Source of the DNA: Echinarachnius parma
Lineage: Eukaryota; Echinodermata; Echinoidea; Clypeasteroida; Echinarachniidae
Direction of reading: 5' to 3'
DNA: 64,000 nt
NCBI GenBank assembly: GCA_037951105.1
Contig: JBAMJV010011235.1
Location: 46,299-110,298 of the forward strand
A program made the translations under genes and the position numbers. This document shows positions 48,451 to 58,914 of this stretch, piece after piece (within the stretch, counting starts at the first letter, position 1; each line of letters opens with the position of its first letter). The notes beneath the pieces were generated by a model. That model was not told the DNA's origin. It made no database searches and saw only the letters and a list, made by a program, of their open reading frames with translations.

Positions 48451-49200
48451 GGGGGTGTATTCTGAAAATCGTCTTATCTTTTGTATTATCTTTTGTCATA
48501 AGTCCATAAGATAATACACCGCTAAAATCGTCATAAATCGGTATTCTGAAAATCCCAGACCACGCCCATTAGTGCTGAGTTAACCAATCAAAATTGTTGT
48601 TACAAAATGTTTATATGCCCCCTCAGCCAATCAAAGTGGGTTAAATTGCGTATGCGTCGCATTTTCTTTAAATGCGCGCATCTAACTAGCTTTGCGCACA
48701 CATAGAATTTTCAATCAAAGTTCAAGAAATTTATATATTTTGGTCAAAGAGTATTTTTGTAAGAATGGGATTTTCATATGGTTAGATTTTCAATGGAATT
48801 TTCTCCCCCTCACTCTTATTTTCTAACTCTTTCGCACGTACACACACCTATACACACAACAAACATAGGGAGATCTTTTAAATCTCAAATAATTTTCTTT
48901 AAATATGTTTAAACAAGATATAACAAAAGGAAAATACTGCCCCATAGCTGTCTCGGCATATGAGTAGAATTTATGATAATTTCATGATGAGATGAAAGAT
49001 AAGAGAGTTTTCAGAATACACATTTTCCACCTCTGCTTGCGCGAACGCGCTTATCGATAATGCCTGGCAAGGCGCGCCAGCTAATAGAGGTTAACAAACT
49101 TTCAGAGATAATACAAAAGATATGAGAGTTTTCAGAATACCGGTTTTGTCATAAGCTTAAGATAATACGATATTAGGGAAAAGACGATTTTCAGAATACA
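48451..49200. mobile_element. MITE with GGGGGTGTATTCTGAAAATC ends, copy 2
   Basis: Inverted counterpart of 46426-47202, alignable over nearly its whole length (for example AGCTAATAGAGGTTAACAAA and GCGCGAACGCGCTTATC). The last terminal bases are lost on the right. Confidence 0.8.
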
Positions 49201-49571
49201 TGTTTTTCTAAATAGGCCTAATTATTCGTTCTAGCTCCCATGTTTTAAAAAAGCCTATGAATGACTACTACTTTAAATAAAAAATTAGTTTACATCTTTT
49301 CAGTTCGATGATGAGAATGAGAAAGATCAGAATCTTGTTGTCATTAGTTTATATTTGAAACATCGTGATTCATGATGATTATTAGTTGCCCCCACCCCAC
49401 CCTCCCCCTCCCACACACACACACACACACTATCCACTTAGAGGACCCTTTACGTAATCTATACACTGGGAATTGTTTGTACATCTTTGATATTTTATTA
49501 CAGTGAACTTATAATTGAGTTAAAAACTGTACGAAATTTGTTTGTGAATAATGGCAAAAGAAAAGAAAAAA

Positions 49572-49660
49572 TGCCGCACCGGGGACTCGAACCCACTTCT
49601 AACATCAACTTATATTAAGTTATGCACGTGCGACCGACCTAACCCACTCGGCCACCAAAG
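49572..49660 (-). tRNA. tRNA-like remnant (pseudo-tRNA or SINE head)
   Basis: On the minus strand GGTGGCCGAGTGGGTTAGG matches the Ser/Leu-type box A, and GGGTTCGAGTCCCCGGTGC the box B/T arm, about 55 bp apart, ending GCGGCA. The 5' acceptor strand (CTTTGG) does not pair with GTGCGGC and the T stem has two mismatches, so it is not a functional tRNA. A SINE promoter is as likely as a tRNA pseudogene; no SINE tail was identified. Confidence 0.55.
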
Positions 49661-49970
49661 ACTTAGTGATCACATGACAGATTTTATCAACTTATATCGA
49701 CCTATGATGCCACTAGGATTTATGCCTTCATCGTCGGCTATGCAAACCGTTAGCGCTAGCGATGTGTCTCCGCGCGCGGCGGGCATTCAATTTTTAGAAG
49801 AGAGTCACGCACATTTCTTGCGAGTTTAGTTACAAATTTCACTAAAAATAGGGAATATCCACTAAAATCGTATCGACCAAGTGAATGGTTTGAATGTTTT
49901 TTTTTTCAATTATGGTATTCAATACATGTATGTGGTAAGTCTACATTACGGCTTGCTCTCTAATTCGTAA

Positions 49971-50692
49971 TACCCAGGGGGCAAACACCAATTTTTTTAG
50001 GATTTCAGCTTTTGCCTGTTGTAAAAGGTTGGCCACCAGAAATGACTTATAGGACCTTCTAGGATCACAACCTAGGTGGACAACCTCGCGAACTAGCTAC
50101 TGGAAGTCCACAGGATGAGTTTCAAGAAAACCACACCTAACATGCCTAATGCACTAAATAGTGTGTTTTAGCCCTAGGGGTCATGAATACCCAGTCATAC
50201 ATCTTGCACAATTACACCACAATGCATAGTGATACAAGCTTGTTATTTCATGGAGGTCTTCTCTAGAGTATTGCTCATCATTTGATACCAAATTTGAGCA
50301 TATTGCTTCTTTGGTTACTGTGTCACAGGTCGTTACAACGTGATATGTCACACATGGATGTGAAATTTGGAATACAGCGCTTATGTATGAAATGCAAATA
50401 ACTCCTTAAGAGTTAATAATAGGCTATATTTTGATCTTTATAAACTTAATTCGATTTGAAATACTAAGAGCATTATACAATGACACCAACTATGTAAATT
50501 AATAAATCAATACAAAACAAAAAGCAATAAAAACAATCAAATACATAAGAATATGAGTTGTCAATGTATTAATTTGTTTAGATTGCGATAAAATGATACA
50601 AAATCCATCTATAACTTCATAATTTGAATCAGATACGGAGGAGGTGTGCTTGTGTGTGTGTGTGTGGGTGTGTTTGTCTGTGTGTGTGTGTG

Positions 50693-50732
<40 letters not shown>

Positions 50733-53700
50733 TGTGTAGTTTTGTGGGGGGTTGGAGGGGTCACAAGACCATCCGTGGACTCCAAAAATAATTATAATCG
50801 AGGACTATACTCACCCAGTATGGACGAAGTGTAAATAAAGGCTTACATGACAAGTTCAAAGCAGAGTCTCTTACTAGTTCATAAATGAGGTACATTATGA
50901 AGCTTTGAAGAGGCTACTATTATTAAGGATTGGCCCCAGAAGTCGCTTATAGGATCTTCTAGGAACACAACCTGTGTGCAAAACCTTGCGGACTATCTGC
51001 TGGAAGTCCACGTCAAGCGTATATTTTTAAAAAACTGTCTACACCAAACCACTCATCTCTACCGAGTTGAAATATATGCTGCAACTTCATCATGATCTAT
51101 GTCGTGTCATAGGGGATGAAGAGCTGTAGTCGAGGTCATGGCAGCAGTGGAAACCAAACCGTACACAGACACAGCACATTCCCTCAGGAACATGTGCTTT
51201 TCCGGTCAAATAAAAACTCACCAACGTGAAAAGGGGGTGTCTGAAGGCACTAACAGGGTCTTATTCCAGTGAGAAGAATAAGACAAGACTTATGACGCTC
51301 AACACCTTCTACACCTTAACAAGAATCTCAAGAAGAAAAACAGCTGCACCAGGCAATTGCAATGAAGTTCTGCGCATGACACTGATTTTTGCTAGTGGTA
51401 GACAGCTTGACATGTATGACTTTATAAGAAAAGCATGAGTTCAAGGAACCCGGCAGTAAGTGAAGTGGTAGGAAGACTAGCCTAGTGAAGTTATACAAGA
51501 GGAAACCAAAGTGCCAAACCAAATGTTTCTGATTTGCCATAGGATAACAGAAAGAACAGCAGTGGTCCTTTCACAATGGTGAAACATTTTTAAAAATTCC
51601 AAAGCATGGAACCGCCTTCTTCATGTATAGGAACAGTTATTCTGGCACCATTTAACACATCAACATGATATTGTCTTTCCCAGGCTTGCTGTGAAGTTGA
51701 CACTAGAAAGGCTTTTCCATCATTGAGGGACTTTCCAAACTCTGTACATGATGGAATGTTTGGCTTGGGAATGTGCGCATTTTTATCAATGATGGCATGA
51801 GAAGCTCGTTTGGGACAAAGGAGAAAAGCGTCCTCTTTAGGAGGCAGTAGCTTCAAGAGAGTTGACTCGTTGTTTTAAACTCTCAGTTTGCCCAGATCGG
51901 GATCCTTAAACTGGTCTGCTTTGGTGTTGTACACATCCATTGTGAGTTCTCGTGTCCTAGTGATACTGTCATCTGTTAAAGCATTGGCAGGGTGTTTCTT
52001 ACCAGCAGTGTCGATATGTTCCGATTCTGGGCTGTCCTCACCCACAGCTCTGAGAGATCAGTGAGACGTGCTTGTGACGTCAGTGGCATTGGCATGAATA
52101 ACTACTCTGTCGACTCTGTTAACTACCCTGTAGTAGAATGTGTACAATAAGACCCTTGTAACAGCCTCTTCATGCCTGTTGTGTAGATCCAAGGGCAGGA
52201 ACCTCCATCGCAGACCCCACTGTGAGAACAACGCTCTTTTCTTTCTTCCTTGAATCCACCACCAATGTACAGATGGCTTTGACCAAGCTAAGGTTCAAGC
52301 AGTCCATAATAACACCACCTTTCACAGGGTAAGCTCAAAATGTATGTTTTGGTAGCTTGATATCGTGAAAAACTCCTGTGGATCAGAAGCTGCGCATTTC
52401 CCAATGACTTCATAGACTTTGGCTCATTTGGATAGGACACACCTATTGTTCCATTTCAGCAGACTTCAGGCTGGTCTACAAAAGTGTATGATATCAGTAC
52501 CGAAAGGAAATTCTTCCAGCAACAGATTTGCGTGCCATTCAGTGATTGCTTCAAATGCTTTACCTTTATGAGATGGCCAGTGACATATGGCGCACATTGC
52601 ATCAACAACCACTGTTCTTTTACAGTTTGGTTGTCATTGACATTGACTACAACCTCTTTATCCCTGATGACACGATTCTGACCAATATATGGTGTGGGCT
52701 GGATGAATGAAGATGCATCATAGAGGGAGCATACACTTCAACTCTGTTTGTAGAGATGGCTGCATTTAGTGGGTTTTTTGTAGATGCTTTTCAAGTTCCA
52801 ATTCATGTGGACTTCCAGCAGCTAGTCCAACTAGGTTGTGTTTGTAGAAGGTCATATAAGTCAATTATGTGGGCCAACCTTTACCATGAGCCAACTATGA
52901 TCATGTCTGTTACACCTCCTTTGCTAGCTTCACGATGTAACTCCTTTAGACTTCGAATGAGACTCGCCCTAAAACGTGTCATGTAAGCCTACAGACACAC
53001 TTCGTCCAACCTGGGTGGGTAGACCTCGATTATAATTAATCTTTTGAACATCCCCTTCCCTCCTCCCGTGTATCTCATTCAAGCGATAAGCTTAATATGT
53101 GATTTTGTGGATATATTTTGTATCATTTGATATAGTAATTTAACCACATCTAAACAAATTATTACATTAACAAATCATATTCTAATGTTTTGCATTGTTT
53201 TTTATTGCTTATGTTTGTTATTGTTTATTAATTTACATACTTAGTTTAATTATATCATGCTCTCAGTAGTTATCTAAAATGCGAATTACGTTTTTAAAGA
53301 TCGAAACATAGCCTATTTTTCATTTATAAGAATTGCCTTTTATACATATGCGCTGTATACGAATTTCACGTCCGTATGTGACGTATCACGTTGTAACGAC
53401 GTGTGACACAGTAACCAAAGATGCAATATGCTCAAATTTGGTATCAAACGATGCGCAGGACTCTAGGGAAGACCTCCATGAAAGACAAGCTGGAATCAGC
53501 AGTGCATTGTGGTGTAATTGTGCAAGATGTGTGACTGGGTATTCATGACCCCTAAGGCTAAAACACACGATTTAGTGCATTAGGTATGTGGTTTTCTTGA
53601 AACTCATCCTGTGGACTTCCAGTAGCTAGTTCGCGAGGTTGTCCACCTAGGTTGTGATCCTAGAGGGTCCTAGAAGCCATTTCTGGTGACCAACCTTTTA

Positions 53701-53741
53701 CAACAAGCAAAAGCTGATAAACCCCTTTTGCCCCCTGGGTA
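49971..53741 (-). mobile_element. Long-TIR DNA transposon, probably Academ-like
   Basis: TACCCAGGGGGCAAA and TTTGCCCCCTGGGTA ends, flanked by TAA on both sides. TIRs extend about 770-890 bp (49971-50865 against 52970-53741), including TCATGAATACCCAGTCA, TACCAAATTTGAGCATATTG and TCGATTATAATTA. A GT repeat (50646-50738) is present only in the left TIR. A TIR segment (GGATCTTCTAGGAACACAAC...) repeats again at 50930-51010. The interior holds a decayed minus-strand gene. A 3-bp duplication and a nuclease-like motif fit the Academ superfamily; this is inference. Confidence 0.65.
51590..52700 (-). pseudogene. Decayed transposon protein with nuclease-like motif
   Basis: Minus-strand translation recovers collinear pieces: VVDAMCAICHWPSHKGKAFE then ITEWH (about 52610-52540); HNRHEEAVTRVLL (about 52180) and DRVVIHANATDVTSTSH (about 52090); TMDVYNTKADQFKDPDLGKL (about 51920); LLKLLPPKEDAFLLCPKRAS (about 51840), then NAHIPKPNIPS. 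From memory, this resembles a large uncharacterised family in marine invertebrates with EEADTR...HANDTDV, an acidic pattern like PIN/FEN1-XPG nucleases. Here D-to-A and D-to-V/A losses hit those acidic positions. Stops (after SH and LRV) and frameshifts show it is dead. The role would be element transposition. Confidence 0.55.
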
Positions 53742-54299
53742 TAACCATGTAAGCGTTTTCGTCACCATTTTAAGGGGGTTCGCGTGATTTTGTCTCTGGT
53801 GTTGACCAACACTAGCGATACTGCGATTCATTACTACTCAAGGTCATCACGATTAAAAAGTTCGTGACCTTAGACTCAATCTGGAAGCTGGTGTTTAGCT
53901 CAGATTAGAGGCAGATTTTCATCCTCAACACTAACACTAACCCCAACACCATACTTGAAATCACCCAATGTCGGAAATTGACGTTATGCCAATATATCAT
54001 AAAATGACGTAGTGACGATGTTGGGCTGGCGGACATTTTAACCTCGAGCCAACCGGGCGATATGCCGACATCCGGCAACCAACTTCCGACATCGGCCCGA
54101 CTTCAGGTGGCTAGCTGGGACACTGTTGGTCATAATTTATGTATTAAATGATAGATAGAAAACAGGAATTTCTACTTCAAGTCTGAAAGGGAATAAATAA
54201 GTAGATGAAAATAAGAAACTATTTTTGCTTTAAATTTGTATTCATCAAAATCAGAAAAACCATAAGCAGAATATGTGCGCTACACATTATAAGTTGTTT

Positions 54300-54480
54300 G
54301 GGAGATGCAAAATTGAGTGCAAAAGATTTGAAAGAGCATAATATTTTAGTGACAGAATAAACTTTATTTGATCAAAAGCGGTTCATAATTGTGCGAAATA
54401 TCAATAAACGTAACCATTTAGAATAAATATACGGCCCCACTAATATTAGATGAATTTGAAACAACCGTAGACCATAGACA
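54300..54480 (-). mobile_element. Kolobok/T2-like MITE, family 1, fragment E
   Basis: The reverse complement follows the copy A interior (TTGAAAGAGCATAATATTT, GATCAAAAGCGGTTC, GAAATATCAATAAA, GGCCCCAC...ATTAGA). The ends are missing. Confidence 0.5.
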
Positions 54481-54533
54481 CCCGGAATGGCTAGGCTTTG
54501 TATTTGAGTAGCGCCAAATCCATTATTCTTCAT

Positions 54534-56067
54534 CTAAACCCAACAAAAAAAGTAACTCCCCCCCTAAGCAAAATGGCGTAACATTTTTTTAAAATAGGGT
54601 TTGAGCAACATAACTTGGCAGGAATGTTCCTAAAATGGTAGGCTAACGTCTCTGTGAAAATAAATCTGATCCGCCATGCCATGCATGAGTGAGCACACAT
54701 TAAAGGAAAAATGCCACTTTTTAAAAGTCACAAGAGTAAAAAAATAATTGTTTTGACTTTGATGTGTGGTCACTCATCCATGACTCAACCAACCAATTTC
54801 ATTTTCACACATAAGTTAGTCAATAAATGTAGGAACAACCCTGCCGAGTTATTTTGGTCAAAACCTTTTCGTTAAAAAGTTATGTTATTTGATTAACGAG
54901 GACTTTTTTTGGTGTTGGGTTTAATTGATCCGTATTGTTGGAATAAACTTAACAAAAAGTAAGTCTCTTCCTGATTAGAATAACATAACTTTTTAACAAA
55001 AATGTTTTGAGCAAAATCACTCGGCAGGATTGTTCCTACACTTATTGACCAACTTCTGTATGAAAATGAAATTGGTCCATTCAGTCATGCATGAGTGAAC
55101 ACGCATCAAAGGACATATTGGCACTTTGTGTGCTCACTCATGCATGACTGAATGGACCAACTTCATTTTCACACAGAAGTTAGTCACAAAGTGTAGGAAT
55201 AATCCTGCCGAGTTATTATGCTGAAAACAAATTTGTCAAAAAGTGACGCCATTTTGATTAGGGGACTCACTTTTGTTTGTGTGTGTTTATGAATGATGCA
55301 CACTTTTGTAATAAACACACACAAAAAAATGATTCCCCTAATCAAAACGGCGTCACCTTTTGACAAATTTGTTTTGAGCAGAATAACTCGGCAGGATTGT
55401 TCCTACACTTTGTGACTAACTTTTGTATGAAAATGAAGGTGGTCCATTCGGTCACGCATGAGTGAGCACACAAAGTGCCAATCTTTCCTTAGATACCTGC
55501 TCACTCATGCATGACGCGATGGACCAATTTCATTTTCACACAGAAGTTGGTCAATAAGTGTAGGAACAATCCTGCCGAGTTATTTTGCTCAAAACATTTT
55601 TGTAAAAAAGTTATTTTATTCTAATCAGGAGGAGACTTACTTTTTTGTTAAGTTTATTCCAACAATACGGATCAAGTAAACCCAACACCAAAAAAAGTCC
55701 TCCTTAATCAAATAACATAACTTTGTAACGAAAAAGTTTTGAGCAAAATAACTCGACAGGATTGTTCCTACATTTATTGACTAACTTATGCGTGAAAATG
55801 AAATTGGTTGGTTGAGTCATGGATGAGTGACCACACATCAAAGTCAAATTTGTGATTTTTTGACTCTTGTGACTTTTAAAAAGTGGCATTTTTCCTTTAA
55901 TGTGTGCTCACTCATGCATGGCATGGCGGATCAGATTCATCTTCACAGAGACGTTAGCCTACCATTTTAGGAACATTCCTGCCAAGTTATGTTGCTCAAA
56001 CCCTATTTTTTTAAAAGTTACGCCATTTTGCTTAGGGGGGAGTTACTTTTTTTGTTGGGTTTAGTTC
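54534..56067. repeat. 1.5-kb palindrome with 22-nt loop
   Basis: Arms 54534-55289 and 55311-56067 are inverted copies (TAAACCCAACAAAAAAAGTA ... TACTTTTTTTGTTGGGTTTA). The loop is near 55290-55310. Each arm contains smaller inverted repeats of about 180 bp built from CACTCATGCATGACT, AGTTATTTTGCTCAAAAC and GTAGGAACAATCCTGCCGAG. Non-coding. It could extrude a cruciform. Confidence 0.85.
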
Positions 56068-56392
56068 GGCTCCTTAGACCACAATTTGAGCCTTTATGAG
56101 GGTTTCCGTAAGTATTTGAAATCTCCGAGTCTATGTATTTTGTAGTTAGTTTAGTCTGATCCTTAGACCCCTCAACTCCCCTTTCAGGGATTTTGTAGCT
56201 CCGAAGACCCTATAGTTTGTGCATGTAATTGGCTCTTCAGACCCCCGTTTCAGAGTTCCGTGCGGCACACCCCCGTCAACAAATTAATCGAGTGGCCCTC
56301 CCCCCCCCCCCCCCCCTCCGGGATCCGCCCCTTCCCGATGTTCACACACACACACACACACTCACACACACACACACATACAAACATATACA
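56068..56392. other. CT-rich repeats and C tract
   Basis: Repeated TCCTTAGACC / CTTCAGACCCC phrases (56080-56250), a C tract (56298-56316) beside GGGATCCGCCCCTTCCC, and a short CA repeat. No gene. Confidence 0.45.
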
Positions 56393-56747
56393 TACAGAGC
56401 GTATAAAAAAACGTTACACTTTTGAACATTTTTTTAAAATTACAATTTTTATATATTTAGAAGATTTTTTCATATCGATGGATGCCCAATGGTCTTATCT
56501 ATCAAGTGCCAACAAAATAAATTTTCGTTCACGCTTGGGCGAACACTGGCTGTTTTTGTACAGAGTGTCAACAATTGTCACATTCATGTTGATAGATTGA
56601 TGGGCTGATTGATTGGATTGATAGATTGATAGATTGATGGATGGATGGATGGATGGATGGACGGATGGTGGGATGGATGGATGGATGGATGGATGGATGG
56701 ATGGATGGATGGATGGATGGATGGATGGATGGATGGATCGATTGATG

Positions 56748-56818
<71 letters not shown>

Positions 56819-57414
56819 GGATTGATTGATGGATGGATTGATCGATTAAATGATGGAATGATGGACGGATGGATGGATTGATTGATTGATTGATTGATTA
56901 CTTGATTGATTTCTCATTGATTGATTGATGAATTGGTTGAATGATTTGAAGATTAAATGATTTGTTACTTTTTGAATGAATGACTGGCATGTGGCTTTGA
57001 TGTGTCTGTTCTTTTAAAAAAATCTTGAAGTAACTATTACCCATTATTGATCCTCACCCATGCATATAAAACAATGAAATCAGTTAAATTGTAATAGAAA
57101 ATTGCCACAAAATTATTACACAATCATACAATATTCTTAAATTTATGTCAAGGAGCAATTTGTTTGAATGGGAGTACTTATTCGGTCTGCTGGTTTGATT
57201 GTCCCTCTTCTTTCAAATTGGCGCAAGCCTTTTCTGACACTCTGTACAAAACAGTCAGTGTTCACCAAAGCGTGAACGAAAATTTGCTTTGTTAGTGGCA
57301 CTTGATAGATGAGACCACGGGGCATCCATCGACATGACCAAATCTTATAAATATATAAAAATGTATTGTTGACAATTTGTTCAAAAGTGTAACGCTTTTT
57401 TTGATACGCCCGGT
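56393..57414. mobile_element. Mariner-type MITE hosting tetranucleotide repeats
   Basis: Arms 56393-56582 and 57230-57414 are inverted (ACGTTACACTTTTGAAC, TCGATGGATGCCC, TCTATCAAGTGCCA, CAAATTTTCGTTCACG-like, TGTACAGAGTGTC). The right end reads TACCGGGCGTATCAAAAAAA on the other strand. Frames of 86-133 codons here are readings of the TIR. Between the arms is a (GGAT)n/(GATT)n block. Confidence 0.7.
56590..56935. repeat. (GGAT)n then (GATT)n microsatellite
   Basis: A GGAT-rich run (about 56637-56738) passes directly into GATT (56739-56818) and a mixed tail. It is the spacer of a mariner-type MITE. Confidence 0.95.
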
Positions 57415-57715
57415 ATATATACAAATGGAGTATTTTAAAGCGCAATGATTATATTCTATAATGCTGCATGCAATGTCTGTAAGCGTATTGGGTACCGTGA
57501 CAAAATCGTTATGATTACACGTGGAAAGGGTTTGTAAGAGGGAGCAAGACATAAGATATCAGCTTCAGGAAATGTGAAAATTGAGACAATGGGGGCATTT
57601 CATGAAACTTGTCGGCTCTGACGATTTGTCATTCGCTGACAGTTAACATAGTAACATTCAGCTACCAGTGCTTTGAGCCCCCCCCCCCCGGATACTAATA
57701 AAATGTCGTCTTTGC

Positions 57716-58070
57716 CAGCGGAGCAATTGTCGACGTAGCTAATGTTGGCGGAGTAAACGTTAGCGGTTCAATTGTCGGCGGAGCAATTGTCGCATCTTCG
57801 AAGCATTTGTCTGCGGAGCATTTATCGGCGGACCAAATGTCGGCGGAGCAATTGTCGGCGGAGCAAATGTCGCGGAGCAATTGTCGCAACTTCGGAGCAT
57901 TTGTCGGCGGAGCAAATGTCGGCGGAGCAATTGTCGGCAGAGGAAATGTCGGGGAGCAATTGTCGGAGGAGGAAATGTCGGCGGAGCATTTGTCGGCGGA
58001 GCAAATGTCGGTGGAGCATTTGTCGGCGGAGCAAATGTCGGCGGAGCATTTGTCGGCGGAGCAATTCTGC
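57716..58070. repeat. 15-bp GTCGGCGGAGCAAAT minisatellite, left block
   Basis: About 23 units of GTCGGCGGAGCAA(A/T)T with AATT/AAAT/ATTT variants. It ends at AATTCTGCCGTCCCATGACA. Several frames stay open because the unit is 15 bp; no protein is implied. Confidence 0.9.
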
Positions 58071-58870
58071 CGTCCCATGACAAAAGGAAGCAACTCTGTG
58101 GAATGAGTTTCTTAGTAAATGAAGAAAATATGTTTTTCTTTCTGACCTCTCAAACATAAAATCCTAATTCCCAGGTATGACATGTTTTATAATGTACTCA
58201 GAGAAGGCATTTCGGGTTGATATGTTTTGATTTGTAAAATCATTGTTTTATGCAAATTAAGCAGCATACTTCCTTTTGTCACAGTATATCTTGAATATTT
58301 GCACGCGTCAATGACAAAAGGAAGCAACTCTTAATAATCTAAGAAGTCAGTATTGTGTGAGTATGTGCGTGTGTGTGTTTGTGTGTGTATCCATGTGTAT
58401 GTGTGTATATATACGTTTGTGTGTATATTTATGTGCAAATATATGTGTATGTATGCGTGTGTGTGAGTGCATGTGAGTATGTGTCAGTGTGTGTATGTGT
58501 TAGTGTGTATCTACTCATGTATGTGTATATGTGCGTGTTTTTGTGTGTATGCGTGTGTATATATGCTTATGTTTGCACGTATGTATGTCTGTGTGCATAT
58601 ATTTGTGTGTGTTTGCATGCATGTGTGTGTGTGTGCATACGTGTGTGTGTGTGCGCGTGTGTGTATGTGCGTACGTGTGTGTGCGCGCTTGTGTGTTATG
58701 TGCGTTTGTAAGTGTGTGTGTGTGTGCGTGTGGCTGTGCCGTGTGCGTGTTTCTGTGTGTGAGTGCGTGTGTGTGTAGGTGTGTCTGTGTGTTTGCTTGT
58801 GGGTGTGTGTGTATGTGTGTTTGTGCGCGTGTGTGTGTGTTTGTTTGCGCGTATGTCTGTATGTGTGCGT

Positions 58871-58914
<44 letters not shown>

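Larger units (their letters stand above)
40705..53965. mobile_element. Insertion with GGTGATTTCAAG ends, CAATG duplication
   Basis: Termini GGTGATTTCAAGTATGGTGT and its inverse (AACACCATACTTGAAATCACC) lie inside perfect CAATG repeats (40700-40704, 53966-53970). Subterminal regions (40705-41165, 53770-53965) are rich in GGTGTTAGTGTT words that form local hairpins. All remaining interior is younger or unrelated repeats, so the original element may have been under 1 kb. Superfamily unassigned. Confidence 0.7.
26183..54118. mobile_element. Giant palindromic foldback element with nested inserts
   Basis: Left end CCCAGCTAGCCACCTGACGT (from about 26183) and right end (to 54118) match as inverted repeats over at least 150 bp, including GGCTCGAGGTTAAAATGT and TCGTCACTACGTCATTTT. 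Without the 13.3-kb insert at 40705-53965 it is about 14.7 kb. It is mirror-symmetric about 33080: spacers 27127-27290 and 38283-38445 are inverted copies, as are 31919-32327 and 33840-34229, and arms 28925-31918 and 34230-37700. Two repeat types alternate. Type I is AAAATGTCCGCCAGCCCAAC. Type II is CGATGTTGGAACTGGTAGCA with GACATCTCA and GACGTCGG. Extra terminus copies face outward at 31905-31918 and 34230. No coding region was recognised. Flank duplication is unclear. Confidence 0.75.

Noticed and set aside
49572-49660. Functional tRNA gene
   Set aside because: The acceptor stem does not pair and the T stem is mismatched.
52756-52986. Plus-strand 76-codon frame in the long-TIR transposon
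   Set aside because: Lies in the region coded on the minus strand and its TIR; no motifs of its own.
53731-54118. Right-hand partner of the Tigger-like end
   Set aside because: No inverse CAGTCAAACC is present after 54118 or near 26180, so the right terminus appears lost.
57143-57552. Frames with RIKKSVTLLNK-like peptides
   Set aside because: They coincide with the TIR of a mariner-type MITE present in inverted copies, so the peptide is a terminal-repeat translation.
57695-58159. Open frames of 92-132 codons with APPT or SAEQ repeats
   Set aside because: Six-frame readings of a 15-bp minisatellite.
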